From assembly GCF_051903075.1 (NCBI RefSeq), contig NZ_CP182422.1:3534001-3598000 (forward strand): 64,000 nucleotides of DNA. The letters are read 5' to 3'. The stretch is from Embleya sp051903075. GTDB lineage: Bacteria; Actinomycetota; Actinomycetes; Streptomycetales; Streptomycetaceae. A program made the position numbers and the translations under genes. The notes under the pieces are model-generated. The model saw nothing but the letters and a program-made list of their open reading frames with translations, did no database searches and had not been told where the DNA came from. Below are positions 42,925-52,837 of this stretch, in pieces (the first letter of the stretch is position 1; each line of letters begins with the position of its first letter).

Positions 42925-43725
42925 GTGGGCGGCACGGGTGGCGAAGTGGAGTACGCGCCGAGGGGTTCGGAGCCGGTACGGCCCGGTGCGGCGCGGCCCG
43001 ATGTACCGGTCCTGGAGATGCGGCAGGTGGTGCGCGGGTACGGCAACGGCGACGCGCGGGTGCGAGCGCTGAACGGTGTGGACCTGTCGCTCGCGGCTGG
43101 CGCCTGGGTCGCGGTGATGGGGCCGTCGGGATCGGGCAAGTCGACGCTGCTGCACTGCGCAGCCGGGCTCGACACGGTCGACTCGGGTCGCGTCACCCTC
43201 CTCGGTGAGGACCTGACCGACGCGGACGACCGGCGGCTGACCCGACTGCGGCGCGGCACGGTCGGGTTCGTGTTCCAGAACTTCAACCTGGTCGCGTCCC
43301 TGACCGCCGAACAGAACGTGGCGCTGCCGCTGCGGCTGGCGGGGCGCAGGATGCGGCGCGAGGACGTCCGGTCCGCGCTCGCCGACGTCGGGCTCGCGGA
43401 CCGGGGGCGGCATCGTCCCCGCGAATTGTCGGGTGGGCAACAGCAGCGCGTCGCGCTGGCGCGGGCGATGGTCACCCGGCCCAGGGTGCTGTTCGCGGAC
43501 GAGCCGACGGGCGCGCTCGATTCGGCGTCCGCCCGAGCCGTGTTGGGGCTGCTGCGGGACATGTGCGACGACGCGGGACAGACGATCGTCATGGTCACGC
43601 ACGATCCGGTCGCCGCCGCGGCCGCCGACACCGTGGTGTTCCTCGCGGACGGGCGGGTGGTCGATCGCATCGAGCGACCGTCGGCGCGGCACATCGCCGA
43701 TCGCCTCGTGTCGCTGGAGGTGTGA
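42925..43725 (+). CDS. ABC transporter ATP-binding protein (MacB/LolD type)
   Basis: 266 aa. Walker A is GPSGSGKST, the Q-loop is FVFQNFNL, the signature is LSGGQQQR, Walker B is LFADEPTGALD and the switch His is in VTHD. The GTG at 42925 is chosen because GGGAGGA lies 4 bases upstream; an ATG at 42871 would add 18 residues with no ribosome site. It powers the FtsX-like permease 4 bp downstream, which suggests export of a peptide, lipid or antibiotic. Confidence 0.9.
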   Translation: MGGTGGEVEYAPRGSEPVRPGAARPDVPVLEMRQVVRGYGNGDARVRALNGVDLSLAAGAWVAVMGPSGSGKSTLLHCAAGLDTVDSGRVTLLGEDLTDADDRRLTRLRRGTVGFVFQNFNLVASLTAEQNVALPLRLAGRRMRREDVRSALADVGLADRGRHRPRELSGGQQQRVALARAMVTRPRVLFADEPTGALDSASARAVLGLLRDMCDDAGQTIVMVTHDPVAAAAADTVVFLADGRVVDRIERPSARHIADRLVSLEV

Positions 43726-43729
43726 GCCG

Positions 43730-45691
43730 ATGTTCACGCTCTCCTGGAGCACACTGCGCGACCGCAAGCAGTTGTTCGCGGGGGCGCTGGTCGCCATCGC
43801 GCTGGGCGTCGCGCTCGTCCAGGCCTCGCTGCTGGTGTTGATGTCGGTGTCCGATCCGGTCATCCCGTCCGACCTGCCGCACGCCGAACGCAACGAGATG
43901 CGCGAAGGCTTCGTCGGCGCGGCGATGCTGATGGGGCTTCAGGTCCCGCTCGTGGTGTTCCTCGCGATCTTCGTCGTCGGCTCGACCTGCGCGTTCGCGG
44001 TCGCCCAACGTCGTCGGGACCTCGCGCTGCTGCGCGTGCTGGGTGGCGGCCGCGGCCAGGTGCGGCGGTTGCTCGCGGCCGAGTCGCTGCTGCTGGGTGT
44101 CGTCGGTGCGCTGTGCGGCGCTCCGCTGGGGCTGATCGCCACGTGGGTCCAGGTACGACTGCTGGAACACGTCGGCTTCGTGCCGGCCGGGTTCCGACCG
44201 ACGTACTGGGACTGGAAGGCCGTACTCGTCGCGGGCGCCACCGGAACCGGCATCGCCCTGCTCGGCTCATGGAACGCGGCTCGGCGCGCGGGGCGCATCC
44301 GCCCCTTGGAGGCCATGCACGACACCGGCGCGGCGGCTCGCGTGATGACGCCGGGCCGGTGGTGCATCGGCCTGTCGTGCCTGGCCCTGTCGATCGTGCT
44401 CGCCGTCGGTGCGCAGGCCGCCGACATGATCGGCGCGGTCACCATCGCGATGGCGCTCGCGGTCGTCGGCGCGGTGGCGCTGTCGGCGCTCGCTCCGCTG
44501 GTCGTGCCGCTCGTGGCACGGGTGTTCGGGCTGATGTTGCGGCGCAGCGCGCTGGGTGCGCTGGCCGAGGCGAACATCCGCGACGGCGCGCGTCGCAACG
44601 CGGCCGTCGCGGCGCCGCTGATCACCCTTGTCTCGCTCGTCCTCGGATTGTCGGGCGCGTTGGGGGTATTGGCGCGGTCGATCGGTGTCGAGCAGGAACA
44701 ACTCACCCGCGGCGACCTCGTCGTCACGTCGGCGGACGGCGCGCGGGCGGCGCGGCTGGCGGGGATCCCGGGCGTCGCGGATGTGTCGACCCGGCTGACC
44801 GTACCGGTGCCCGTGACCGCCGAGGTGCGCCGGGACGGCCCCGGGGCCGCCCGGCCGCACGTCTTCGACGAGCGGGTGATCGCCATCGACCCGGCCGCCT
44901 ACGCACGGGCCCGTACGCTCGCGCCCGCGTCCGGCTCGCTGGCGGACCTGCGCGGCGACACCGTGGCCGTCGGCTCCGCGGTGCCCGCCGAGGGCTACCG
45001 TCCCCCGCGCGTCGGCGACACGGTGAGCGTCGACGTCGCGGGGCACGAGCGCACCCTGCGAGTGGTCGCGGTACTGCCGGAAACGCTGGACATCGGCGAC
45101 GAGTTCCTGATTCCGCGCGAGGCGCTGCCCGCCGACCTCGTCGCCGCCGCGCCGGCGGAATCCGTACTGACGGTCGCGCCGGGCGTGTCCGTCGCCGAGG
45201 TCGCGAAGCGGATCCGCGCGGCGGGTCTCGGCACGTCGACCAGCGTGGCGCGATGGGCGCAGGGCAGAGCCGATGCGCAGCAGGACGGCAACGACAAGAT
45301 CTTCGCGGTACTGCTCGCACTCGCGGGCGTCTACGCCCTGATCGGCGTGGTCAACGCGCTGGTCATCGCCACGGCCGAACGCCGCACCGAGTTCGCGGTC
45401 GTCCGGCTCGGCGGCCTCGAACGCCCGCAGGTGGTACGGATGGCGCTCGTCGAAGCCTGTGCCGTGACCACGATCGGCCTCCTGCTCGGCGGTCTCGTCG
45501 CGGCGGCGGGGATGGCCGGCACGGCCAGGAGCACGGCGGCCGCGACGGGGACGGCGATCGTGGTGGTGCCGTGGGGCATGGTGGCGACCACCGTGTTGGG
45601 CGCGTTCGCCGTGACGGTGGTGGCCGCCGTGGTGACCACGCGGAAGGCGACGCGGGAGCGGCCGGTGCGAGTCGCCGGGGCGCGTACGTGA
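43730..45691 (+). CDS. FtsX-like ABC transporter permease
   Basis: 653 aa, with two FtsX blocks: helices near 20-40, 70-95, 115-140 and 165-190, a pair near 215-270, and three helices at about 530-645, with a large outer domain (about 320-510). Acts with the ATPase upstream in a MacB-like exporter or mechanotransmission complex. Followed 145 bp later by a histidine kinase/response regulator pair in the same direction. Confidence 0.88.
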   Translation: MFTLSWSTLRDRKQLFAGALVAIALGVALVQASLLVLMSVSDPVIPSDLPHAERNEMREGFVGAAMLMGLQVPLVVFLAIFVVGSTCAFAVAQRRRDLALLRVLGGGRGQVRRLLAAESLLLGVVGALCGAPLGLIATWVQVRLLEHVGFVPAGFRPTYWDWKAVLVAGATGTGIALLGSWNAARRAGRIRPLEAMHDTGAAARVMTPGRWCIGLSCLALSIVLAVGAQAADMIGAVTIAMALAVVGAVALSALAPLVVPLVARVFGLMLRRSALGALAEANIRDGARRNAAVAAPLITLVSLVLGLSGALGVLARSIGVEQEQLTRGDLVVTSADGARAARLAGIPGVADVSTRLTVPVPVTAEVRRDGPGAARPHVFDERVIAIDPAAYARARTLAPASGSLADLRGDTVAVGSAVPAEGYRPPRVGDTVSVDVAGHERTLRVVAVLPETLDIGDEFLIPREALPADLVAAAPAESVLTVAPGVSVAEVAKRIRAAGLGTSTSVARWAQGRADAQQDGNDKIFAVLLALAGVYALIGVVNALVIATAERRTEFAVVRLGGLERPQVVRMALVEACAVTTIGLLLGGLVAAAGMAGTARSTAAATGTAIVVVPWGMVATTVLGAFAVTVVAAVVTTRKATRERPVRVAGART

Positions 45692-45835
45692 GGGCCACGG
45701 TCCGTCGCAGCGGGCCGTTCGAACCGCGCGAGCCGCGTCGACGGCCGCCGGGCGCGCGACCGGAAGGCCAGGCGCGCTCGACGGCTCGGTAGGTACGGTT
45801 TGTGCGCCGCCGCCAACGATCACGAGAGGACCGCC

Positions 45836-47230
45836 GTGCCATCGTCCGCCCTGCTCCGCAGCCGACGGTCCGGGGGCCGCGCGACCGCCGACGATGCGCC
45901 TGCCGACAGCAGCGCCGGCGCGGGCCTGCGGCGACGGCTGCGACGGCTGCGACGCGGGCTCGCCTACCTCGCCCTCGGCCTGCCCGTCGGCCTCCTCGCC
46001 CTGGTCGTCCTCGGCACATTCGCGACGCCGGTGCTGATGGCGTGCACCCGGCCCACCGACATCTCCTCGTGGGCGGACGCCGTCCGCCGGGCGGCGCTCC
46101 TGCTGTTCGGCATCCTCCTGACCGTCGGTGTCGCGCCCCTGGCCGCGGCTCCGCTGGCCGCCCTGGAACGCCGCCGGCTGCGCGTACTGGCATCCGCGCC
46201 GGCCGAGCCGGCCGAGCCCGAGCCCGAGCCGAGCCCCCGCGCCGTTCGATTCCGCGCGAGGTACACCACGGCCCGCGCCTGGCGCGAGGTCGCCGCCGGG
46301 TACCTGGTCGCCGTCGCCGGGCCCGGGCTGGTGCTGCTCGCGGCGACCTGGGCCGTGCTGAGCCCGGTATGGCTCGCCGCGCCGCTCGTGGTCGCGCGCA
46401 GCAGCGGCGGCCCGGTGGCGCTCGGCATCGGCCACGCGCACAGCGTCCCCGACGCGCTTCCGTACTGCGCCGCCGGGCTCGCCGCAGGCGTCCTGGGCCT
46501 CGTGGTTCTCACCACCCTCGTCCGCGCGCAGGCCGCCCTGTCCCGGACCCTGGTCGAGCCCCGCCCCGACCCGCTCGCCACCCGCCTCGTCGAGGTCACC
46601 CGCTCCCGGTCCCGCCTCGCGGACGGCTTCGCCGCCGAGCGCCGCCGCATCGAACGCGACCTGCACGACGGCGCCCAGCAGCAACTCCTCGGCCTGACCC
46701 TGCAATTGGGCCTCGCCCGGATGGACCTGCCCGCCGACTCCCCCGCGGGTCAGGCCGTCGCCAGGGCGCACGACCAGGCCAAGACCCTGATGGCCGACCT
46801 GCGCGAACTGATCCGCGGCATCCACCCCCAGGTGCTGACCGACCGGGGGCTGGGCGCGGCCCTGTACGAACTCGCCGAGTTCTGCCCGCTGCCCGTCGGC
46901 ACGGACATCGACCTGCCGCACCGCCCACCGCGAGCGGTCGAGACCGCCGCGTACTTCGCCGCCGCCGAGGCGCTGGCCAACGCGCTCCGCCACAGCGCGG
47001 CCGACAACATCCGGCTCACCGCCCGCGTACGGCACGGCCGGCTGACCGTCGACGTCGAGGACGACGGACGCGGCGGCGCCCGCCTCGCCGACGGCACCGG
47101 GCTGACCGGGCTCGCCGACCGGGTCGCGGTCGTCGACGGCACGATCCGGGTGTCCAGTCCACCGGGCGGGCCGACCCTCGTGCGGGTGACGATCCCGTGC
47201 CCGCCCCATCCACAGGAGGACGACCGGTGA
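45836..47230 (+). CDS. Two-component sensor histidine kinase (HisKA_3)
   Basis: 464 aa NarL-type kinase. Four membrane helices (about 40-65, 85-110, 160-185 and 210-235) sense the membrane; the phospho-acceptor His is in ERRRIERDLHDGAQQQL and the ATPase box is DDGRGGARLADGTGLTGL. The GTG at 45836 follows GAGAGGA. It overlaps the response regulator start and probably controls the ABC operon. Confidence 0.9.
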   Translation: MPSSALLRSRRSGGRATADDAPADSSAGAGLRRRLRRLRRGLAYLALGLPVGLLALVVLGTFATPVLMACTRPTDISSWADAVRRAALLLFGILLTVGVAPLAAAPLAALERRRLRVLASAPAEPAEPEPEPSPRAVRFRARYTTARAWREVAAGYLVAVAGPGLVLLAATWAVLSPVWLAAPLVVARSSGGPVALGIGHAHSVPDALPYCAAGLAAGVLGLVVLTTLVRAQAALSRTLVEPRPDPLATRLVEVTRSRSRLADGFAAERRRIERDLHDGAQQQLLGLTLQLGLARMDLPADSPAGQAVARAHDQAKTLMADLRELIRGIHPQVLTDRGLGAALYELAEFCPLPVGTDIDLPHRPPRAVETAAYFAAAEALANALRHSAADNIRLTARVRHGRLTVDVEDDGRGGARLADGTGLTGLADRVAVVDGTIRVSSPPGGPTLVRVTIPCPPHPQEDDR

Positions 47231-47931
47231 ACCCGCTGCGCCTGATCCTGGCCGAGGACACCGTCCTGCTCCGGGCAAGCCTCACCGGACTCCTTGAGCG
47301 CCTCGGCTTCGAGGTGACCGCCGTCGCGGACGGCGCGGCACTGACCGCCGCCGTCCACGAGCGGGTCCCCGATCTCGTACTGACCGACGTCCGCATGCCC
47401 CCGGCGTTCGCCGACGAGGGCCTGCGCGCCGCACTCGCGCTGCGCGCCACGTTCCCGGCCCTGCCGATCGTCGTCCTCAGCCAGTACATCGAGCCCGACG
47501 GCGCCGCCGAACTGCTCGCCGGTGGCGGCGGACGCGCGATCGGCTACCTCCTCAAGGACCGCATCGTCGACGTCGAGGACTTCGCCGCCACCCTGCGTCG
47601 CGTCGCCGCGGGCGGCACCGCCGTCGACCCCCAGGTCGTCACCCGTCTCCTGCGCCGCCGCGCCGAACCCGTCGCCGCGCTCTCCCCGCGCGAACGCCAG
47701 GTCCTCGCGTTGATCGCCGAAGGCCTGTCCAACGCCGCGATCATGCGCGTCCTGGACATCTCCGAACCGGCCGTCGGCAAGCACGTCCGCAACATCCTCA
47801 CCAAGCTCGGCCTCCCGCCCGACGACGACACCAACCGCCGCGTGCTCGCCGTCCTGGCCTACCTCGGCTCGTCCGAAAGCCGCTCGGTTCAGGGCCGGTT
47901 CGGCTTCAAGGGGCCGAGGGTGCCCGGGTAG
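47227..47931 (+). CDS. NarL/LuxR-family response regulator
   Basis: 234 aa. Receiver domain with phospho-Asp in LVLTDVRMPP, the K of YLLKDR, and a C-terminal LuxR HTH (LSPRERQVLALIAEGLSNAAIMRVLDISEPAVGKHVRNILTKL). The GTG overlaps the kinase stop. Its last 14 codons overlap the convergent M1 peptidase gene by 43 bp, an unusual tail-to-tail overlap. Confidence 0.92.
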   Translation: MNPLRLILAEDTVLLRASLTGLLERLGFEVTAVADGAALTAAVHERVPDLVLTDVRMPPAFADEGLRAALALRATFPALPIVVLSQYIEPDGAAELLAGGGGRAIGYLLKDRIVDVEDFAATLRRVAAGGTAVDPQVVTRLLRRRAEPVAALSPRERQVLALIAEGLSNAAIMRVLDISEPAVGKHVRNILTKLGLPPDDDTNRRVLAVLAYLGSSESRSVQGRFGFKGPRVPG

Positions 47932-49337
47932 AGGTACTTGTCCGCAGGGGCCATCGTGCCGTGGGCCCAGGCGTCGAAGAAGCCCGTCAGGTCGTGGTTC
48001 GGGGCGATGTGCCGGGCCAGCGCCTCGAATTGGGGCCAGGAGGCGTTGCCGTTGCGGTGGGCCTGTTGCCATCGGCGCAGGGTGTCGAAGAAGGCCGTGT
48101 CGCCGACGGTTCGGCGTAGCGCGTGCATCATCATCGAGCCCTTGAAGTACAACGCGCCGTCGAGCTCCCGGCCCTGGCCCGGGTCGTACAGCTTCGTGGA
48201 CCAGAACTCCGGGTCGTTTCGGCTCTGTTCGAGCATGGCCGGGTAGAAGCCGGTGTCCAGGTCGGCACCACCATGCTCGTCCCAGAGTTGGTTGGCGTAC
48301 TGGGCGACGCACTCGGCCAGGCAGCCGTCGCGCCAGTCGGTGAACGAGACGCTGTTGCCGAACCACTGGTGGGTGTACTCGTGGACCAGCGAACTGTCGA
48401 AGGGCGGGCCGATGAATGTCGGGCGGCTCTGCGTCTCGATCGCGCCGGACTTGCCCGGGGCGGAGGGGTCGCCGTTGACCGCGAGGATTCCGGCCGAGGA
48501 GAAGGGGTACGGGCCGAACTTCGAGGCCAGGAAGTCGATGATCTCCGGCAGTTGGGCCTCGGCCGCGGGGTCGATCGGGATGCCGGGGCTGTACGCGTTG
48601 ATCACCGGCGTGCCGTCGGCAAGTTGGGACGTGCGGACCGTGAACTTGTCGATGGCGATGGTGCTGACGTACGTGGTGAGCGGACTGTCCTCGTACCAGC
48701 GGTACGTCTTCAGCCCTTTGCCCGGTGAAGTGGTGGGCCCCGGGCGGCCGTTGCCGATCACCGTCCACGCCTCGGGGACGGTCGCGGTGAGCCGGAAGGT
48801 CGCCTTGTCGGACGGGTGGTCGTTGGCCGGATACCAGGCGGTGGCCGAGTGCGGCTCGCCGGTGACGTTCGCCGCGCCGTCGGGCAGGCGGTGCCAACTC
48901 TCGCCGACGGGCTTGCCAAAGTAGCGCACGCGTACCGCGAACCTCGTGCCCTTGGCGATCCGCCGGGCCGGGGTGATCACCAACTCGTGGGCCCCGCTGC
49001 GGGAAAAGGATCTCGCGGGCTTGCCGTCGACGGTGACCGAGGCGACCTCGAAGCCCTCCAGGTCCAGGTTGAAGCGGTCGAGCCGACCGGTGGCCGTCGC
49101 GGTCACGGTGGTGTCGCCGGAGAGGTGGTCGGGGCGGGCCGGGTCATAGGCAACCCGCACGTCGTAGTCGAGGACGTCGTACCCGGGGTTGCCGTCGTCG
49201 GGGAAGTACGGGTCGCCCACACCGGATCCGCCGCCGGGGCCGGCGGCGGCCGAGGCGGGCACGGCCGTCAGCAGCGCGCAGGCCGCGAGGAGAACGGCAG
49301 GAACGGAGGGGCGGTGGCTTGTACGTGCGATGCGCAA
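47889..49337 (-). CDS. Secreted M1-family metallopeptidase
   Basis: 482 aa. A signal peptide (about 8-30, cut after ASA) leads to an M1 aminopeptidase-like fold. Zinc site: HEYTHQWFG (HExxH) with the third ligand Glu in LAECVAQY; the exopeptidase motif GAMEN is replaced by GAIETQ. Length fits short bacterial M1 peptidases lacking the C-terminal helical domain. The TTG at 49337 follows GGGAGCC and gives a clean signal sequence. Paired with the M28 peptidase next to it for extracellular peptide breakdown. Confidence 0.88.
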   Translation of the reverse strand: MRIARTSHRPSVPAVLLAACALLTAVPASAAAGPGGGSGVGDPYFPDDGNPGYDVLDYDVRVAYDPARPDHLSGDTTVTATATGRLDRFNLDLEGFEVASVTVDGKPARSFSRSGAHELVITPARRIAKGTRFAVRVRYFGKPVGESWHRLPDGAANVTGEPHSATAWYPANDHPSDKATFRLTATVPEAWTVIGNGRPGPTTSPGKGLKTYRWYEDSPLTTYVSTIAIDKFTVRTSQLADGTPVINAYSPGIPIDPAAEAQLPEIIDFLASKFGPYPFSSAGILAVNGDPSAPGKSGAIETQSRPTFIGPPFDSSLVHEYTHQWFGNSVSFTDWRDGCLAECVAQYANQLWDEHGGADLDTGFYPAMLEQSRNDPEFWSTKLYDPGQGRELDGALYFKGSMMMHALRRTVGDTAFFDTLRRWQQAHRNGNASWPQFEALARHIAPNHDLTGFFDAWAHGTMAPADKYLYPGTLGPLKPNRP

Positions 49338-49413
49338 CTGTCCGGCTCCCAGACGTGGTCGAGTGGTCGGGTGGCCAAGCCCCCGAGTAGCCAAGCGGTC
49401 GAGCGGCCGGTGC

Positions 49414-50301
49414 TCAGCGGGCGGCGAGTTGCCGGGTCACGGCGAGGACGGCGTTGGCACTGACCGTCTCGGTCTCGGGGTCCACGTTCTCGATGCGGTC
49501 GCAGGCCTTGTGGTAACAATCGCCGACACCGCTGGTGAAGCCGGAGACCGGGATGCCGGCGGCGTTGAAGGACACGTGGTCCGAGCCGCCGATGCCGATG
49601 TCGAAGGTGGGCAGGCCCTTGGCCGCGAAGTACGTCTCGAACGCGTCCGTGGCCCGGGGGTCGTCGTGGACGACCAGCCACTGCTGCACGCTCTTGGTGC
49701 CGGTCATGTCGAAGTTGAGATAGACGTCGATCTTCCGGTGCTCGGCCGGGGAGAGCTGCTGTACATAGGCCTTCGACCCGACCAGGCCCTCCTCCTCGGC
49801 GCCCCACCACGCGAACCGCAGGTGGCTCCGGGGTGCTTCGCCCGACTTCGCCATCGCGACGGCGGCGGCGAGCACGGCGGCCGCGCCCGAGCCGTTGTCG
49901 TTCATCCCGGGCCCGGTCGCGACGCTGTCGAGGTGGGCGCCGACGAGTACGACGTGGTTCGGGTCGCCGCCCGGCCAGTCGGCGACGAGGTTGTAGCCGA
50001 GGGTGCCGTTGTGGGTGAAGGGCCGAAGACTGGTCCGAAAGCCCGCCTCGTCCAAAACCCCCTTCACATACGCCAACGACCGCCGAAACCCCACCGTGCC
50101 GTTCGCCCGATGGCCACCACTGCGATCCGCGATCGCCTGCAACGCCCAAAGATGCGGCATGACCTGCGCGGTCGTCACACCAGGCACCCGCGGCGCAACC
50201 GTCGCCGCACCCGCAGCCGATCCGGCGGCAGGCACGGCCGACAAAACCACACAGAACCCAAACACTCCGGCACTACGCCGAACACGAGTGGATATCGCCA
50301 T
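49414..50301 (-). CDS. Secreted M28-family aminopeptidase
   Basis: 295 aa with a signal peptide (cut near 30). Two-zinc site residues: His in GAHLDSV, Asp in MNDNGSGAA, catalytic and bridging Glu in GAEEEGLVG, Asp in FDMTGT and His in GGSDHVSF. It resembles Streptomyces griseus aminopeptidase S. The ATG at 50301 has GAGGAG upstream. A likely partner of the M1 peptidase downstream. Confidence 0.92.
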   Translation of the reverse strand: MAISTRVRRSAGVFGFCVVLSAVPAAGSAAGAATVAPRVPGVTTAQVMPHLWALQAIADRSGGHRANGTVGFRRSLAYVKGVLDEAGFRTSLRPFTHNGTLGYNLVADWPGGDPNHVVLVGAHLDSVATGPGMNDNGSGAAAVLAAAVAMAKSGEAPRSHLRFAWWGAEEEGLVGSKAYVQQLSPAEHRKIDVYLNFDMTGTKSVQQWLVVHDDPRATDAFETYFAAKGLPTFDIGIGGSDHVSFNAAGIPVSGFTSGVGDCYHKACDRIENVDPETETVSANAVLAVTRQLAAR

Positions 50302-50761
50302 ACGCGAGGCACTCCTCGACAAAATCCGCCACCAGCGGAGCCATCCGAGCACCAACCGGCACCCACGAACCACCCTCGCCGCCCCATGTCAGAAACCTGT
50401 CAGAAACCCATAACCACCCGATGTTTCGTACTGCCGGTCGAACAACACCGAGGGATTCGGCATTCGCGCGCCGCAGGAGTCGGCGGCGCCGCCGCCCTGT
50501 AGTGGTGAACCCGGCAACGTTCGGGTCGAAAAAAGGGAACGTGTGCCCCGTTCACCATGACCGACCCAGTCCCGCACCCCATCCCGAAGGTCGGGAAAGT
50601 TGACCCAGAAGTGAGCCCGAACCGCTCCGGCGTAGGCAAGCCGCTCGAACCCCACCCGACCCTCGTCGTCGCGCTGGATCCGAAGACATTTCAAGGTTGC
50701 CCGTTGCCACCCGACCGGTACCGGAATGATCAATTCTCATTCGGGAGTTGCCGCGCGAGGG
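50302..50761. other. Gene-free stretch with peptidase promoter
   Basis: 460 bp between the M28 gene and the response regulator. Open frames exist on both strands but none has a ribosome site or recognisable protein. It must contain the promoter of the minus-strand M28 gene. Confidence 0.5.
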
Positions 50762-51406
50762 TCAGGGGTTGGTGCGGAGCCAGGTGAGGACTGCGAGGAC
50801 TCGGCGGTGGTCGTCGTCGGATGGGGGGAGGGCGAGTTTGTCGAAGATGGCGGAGATGTGTTTTTCGATGGTGCCCTGGGTGAGGGACAGGGTGCGGCCG
50901 ATGGCGGTGTTGCGGCGGCCCTCGGCCATCAGGGCGAGGACTTCGCGTTCGCGCGGGGTGAGGGCGGCCAGTGGGTCGTCGCGGCGGCGGGTGAACAGGG
51001 CGGAGACGACCTCCGAGTCCAGGACGGTACCGCCGGCCGCGACGCGGGTGAGCGCGTCGGAGAGTTCGTCCAGGCGGGAGACGCGATCCTTGAGCAGGTA
51101 GCCAACGCCGCCGCCGTCGGCCAGCAGGTCGCCGGCGTAGCTCTCCTCGACGTACTGGGACAGCACCAGGATCGCCGTCCCCGGCACCTCGCGACGGATC
51201 CGCAGGGCCGCCCGCAGGCCCTCGTCGGTGAAGGTCGGCGGCATCCGGACGTCGACCACCGCCACGTCCGGCCGGTGCGCGGTCACCGCCTCCACCAGGG
51301 ACGGGCCGTCGCCGACCGCCGCGACCACCTCCGCGCCGGTCTCCTCGAGCAGGCGCACCAGGCCCTCCCGCAGCAGCAGCGAATCCTCCGCCAGCACCAC
51401 CCGCAT
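50762..51406 (-). CDS. NarL/LuxR-family response regulator
   Basis: 214 aa; phospho-Asp in VAVVDVRMPP, conserved Lys in YLLKDR, C-terminal LuxR HTH (LTPREREVLALMAEGRRNTAIGRTLSLTQGTIEKHISAIFDKL). Its ATG shares a base with the kinase stop (TGATG). A paralogue of the regulator at 47227, with the same PPxFxDEGLRAAL signature. Confidence 0.93.
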   Translation of the reverse strand: MRVVLAEDSLLLREGLVRLLEETGAEVVAAVGDGPSLVEAVTAHRPDVAVVDVRMPPTFTDEGLRAALRIRREVPGTAILVLSQYVEESYAGDLLADGGGVGYLLKDRVSRLDELSDALTRVAAGGTVLDSEVVSALFTRRRDDPLAALTPREREVLALMAEGRRNTAIGRTLSLTQGTIEKHISAIFDKLALPPSDDDHRRVLAVLTWLRTNP

Positions 51407-52728
51407 CAACGCTCCCCCACCCCACTCAACGGAATCTCCGCGGTCAGCGTGGTCGGCCCACCGACCGGGCTCACCACGTCGAGCCGACCCTCCACCGCGG
51501 CCAACCGATCGACCAGCCCGGCCAGGCCGTGTCCCTTGCCGGGATGCGCCCCGCCGCGCCCGTCGTCGCGAACCTCCACCGACAACGCCCGCTCGTCCAT
51601 CCGCACCCGCACCCGACACCGCTCGGCCCCGGCATGCTTGGCGACGTTCGTCAGCGCCTCGGTCACCACGAAGTACGCCGTATTCTCCACCGCCGGGGCG
51701 AACCGCCGCCCCTCCGGCAACTCGGCCGTCAGCGTCACCGGGACCGGACACCGCGCCGCCGCCGCGGTCAGCGCCGGCACCAGGCCCCGGTCGGCCAGGA
51801 TCGGCGGCGCGATCCCCCGGGACAACGCCCGCAGTTCGGTCAACGCCTCGTGGCTCTGCGAGATCATGTCGGCGACCAGCGGCCGGGCCCGGTCGGGGTC
51901 GTCGTCGAGCCGACGGGCCACCGTCTCCAGGTCCATGGTGAGCCGCACCAGCCGCTGCTGCGGCCCGTCGTGCAGGTCCCGTTCGAGCCGGCGCAGCGTG
52001 TTCGCCTCGGCCGCCACCGCACTGCGCCGACCCTGGGCGAGCTGCTCGGTACGCAGCTGCAACGCCGCCGTCTCGTTGGTCAGCAACACCCGGGCCAGTC
52101 CGGCCTGGATCGCCACCAGCGCCCGCGTCATCGGCGCCGCCGTGGCGAGCAGCACCACACCGATCCCGGTGTTGAACGCGATGTCGGCGGCCCGCGACGA
52201 GACGCCGAACATCAGGTCGAGCAGACCCTGCTTGCCCTCGTCGCGCGGGATCGGCCACGACCACGCGGCATACAGCACCTCCCCCAGCCCGCCCACGGTC
52301 CAGGTCAGCGCGAGGCAAAAGCCCACCACCCGCAGCGGGAAGGACACCACCGCGTGCGTCAGATCGCGCCAGGACTGCGGGTCGCGCAGCGCGCGCAGCC
52401 ACGCCTTGAAGCCCGTACCCGTCGACGCCCGGTAGCCGTGCGGCGGCAGCGCCCGACCGGTCACCGCCTCCACCCGCCGCCGCTCCACCGAGGCGAACCA
52501 CCCGGCCGCGGCAAACACCCCGACCAGGACCGGGATCCCGAACACCAGGACCGAGCCCACCGCGCCGATCGCGAACCCGCCGAGCCCGACCACGAACGCG
52601 GCGACACCCAGCGGCAGCCCGCCCAGCACGAACCCGAGCCGGCGCAAAAAGAGCCGAAACACTCCTGGCTCCTGCGGAATTTCGCGCGGCACGGCCGCCG
52701 CCGGGGATGATGTGGTCGTCTGGGTCAT
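51406..52728 (-). CDS. Sensor histidine kinase with membrane sensor domain
   Basis: 440 aa. Membrane helices (about 30-90 and 130-205) form a PF13796-type sensor; the phospho-acceptor His is in RLERDLHDGPQQRL and the ATPase motif is DDGRGGAHPGKGHGLAGLVDRL. It pairs with the response regulator immediately downstream. The signal is unknown. It is encoded next to, and in the same direction as, the flavoprotein gene upstream. Confidence 0.92.
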   Translation of the reverse strand: MTQTTTSSPAAAVPREIPQEPGVFRLFLRRLGFVLGGLPLGVAAFVVGLGGFAIGAVGSVLVFGIPVLVGVFAAAGWFASVERRRVEAVTGRALPPHGYRASTGTGFKAWLRALRDPQSWRDLTHAVVSFPLRVVGFCLALTWTVGGLGEVLYAAWSWPIPRDEGKQGLLDLMFGVSSRAADIAFNTGIGVVLLATAAPMTRALVAIQAGLARVLLTNETAALQLRTEQLAQGRRSAVAAEANTLRRLERDLHDGPQQRLVRLTMDLETVARRLDDDPDRARPLVADMISQSHEALTELRALSRGIAPPILADRGLVPALTAAAARCPVPVTLTAELPEGRRFAPAVENTAYFVVTEALTNVAKHAGAERCRVRVRMDERALSVEVRDDGRGGAHPGKGHGLAGLVDRLAAVEGRLDVVSPVGGPTTLTAEIPLSGVGER

Positions 52729-52837
52729 GACCACATCCTCGCCGCCGGAAACGACCGCGCCCAGCGGGTATTCCGGACCCCGGGGGTAGGGCACACCCCC
52801 AGACGCCCCCGTCGGCCCGAATCCGCGAAAGCCGGTC

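Noticed and set aside
50389..50733. A 114-codon minus-strand frame upstream of the M28 peptidase gene
   Set aside because: No convincing ribosome site or domain and composition typical of chance frames; it would overlap the M28 promoter region.
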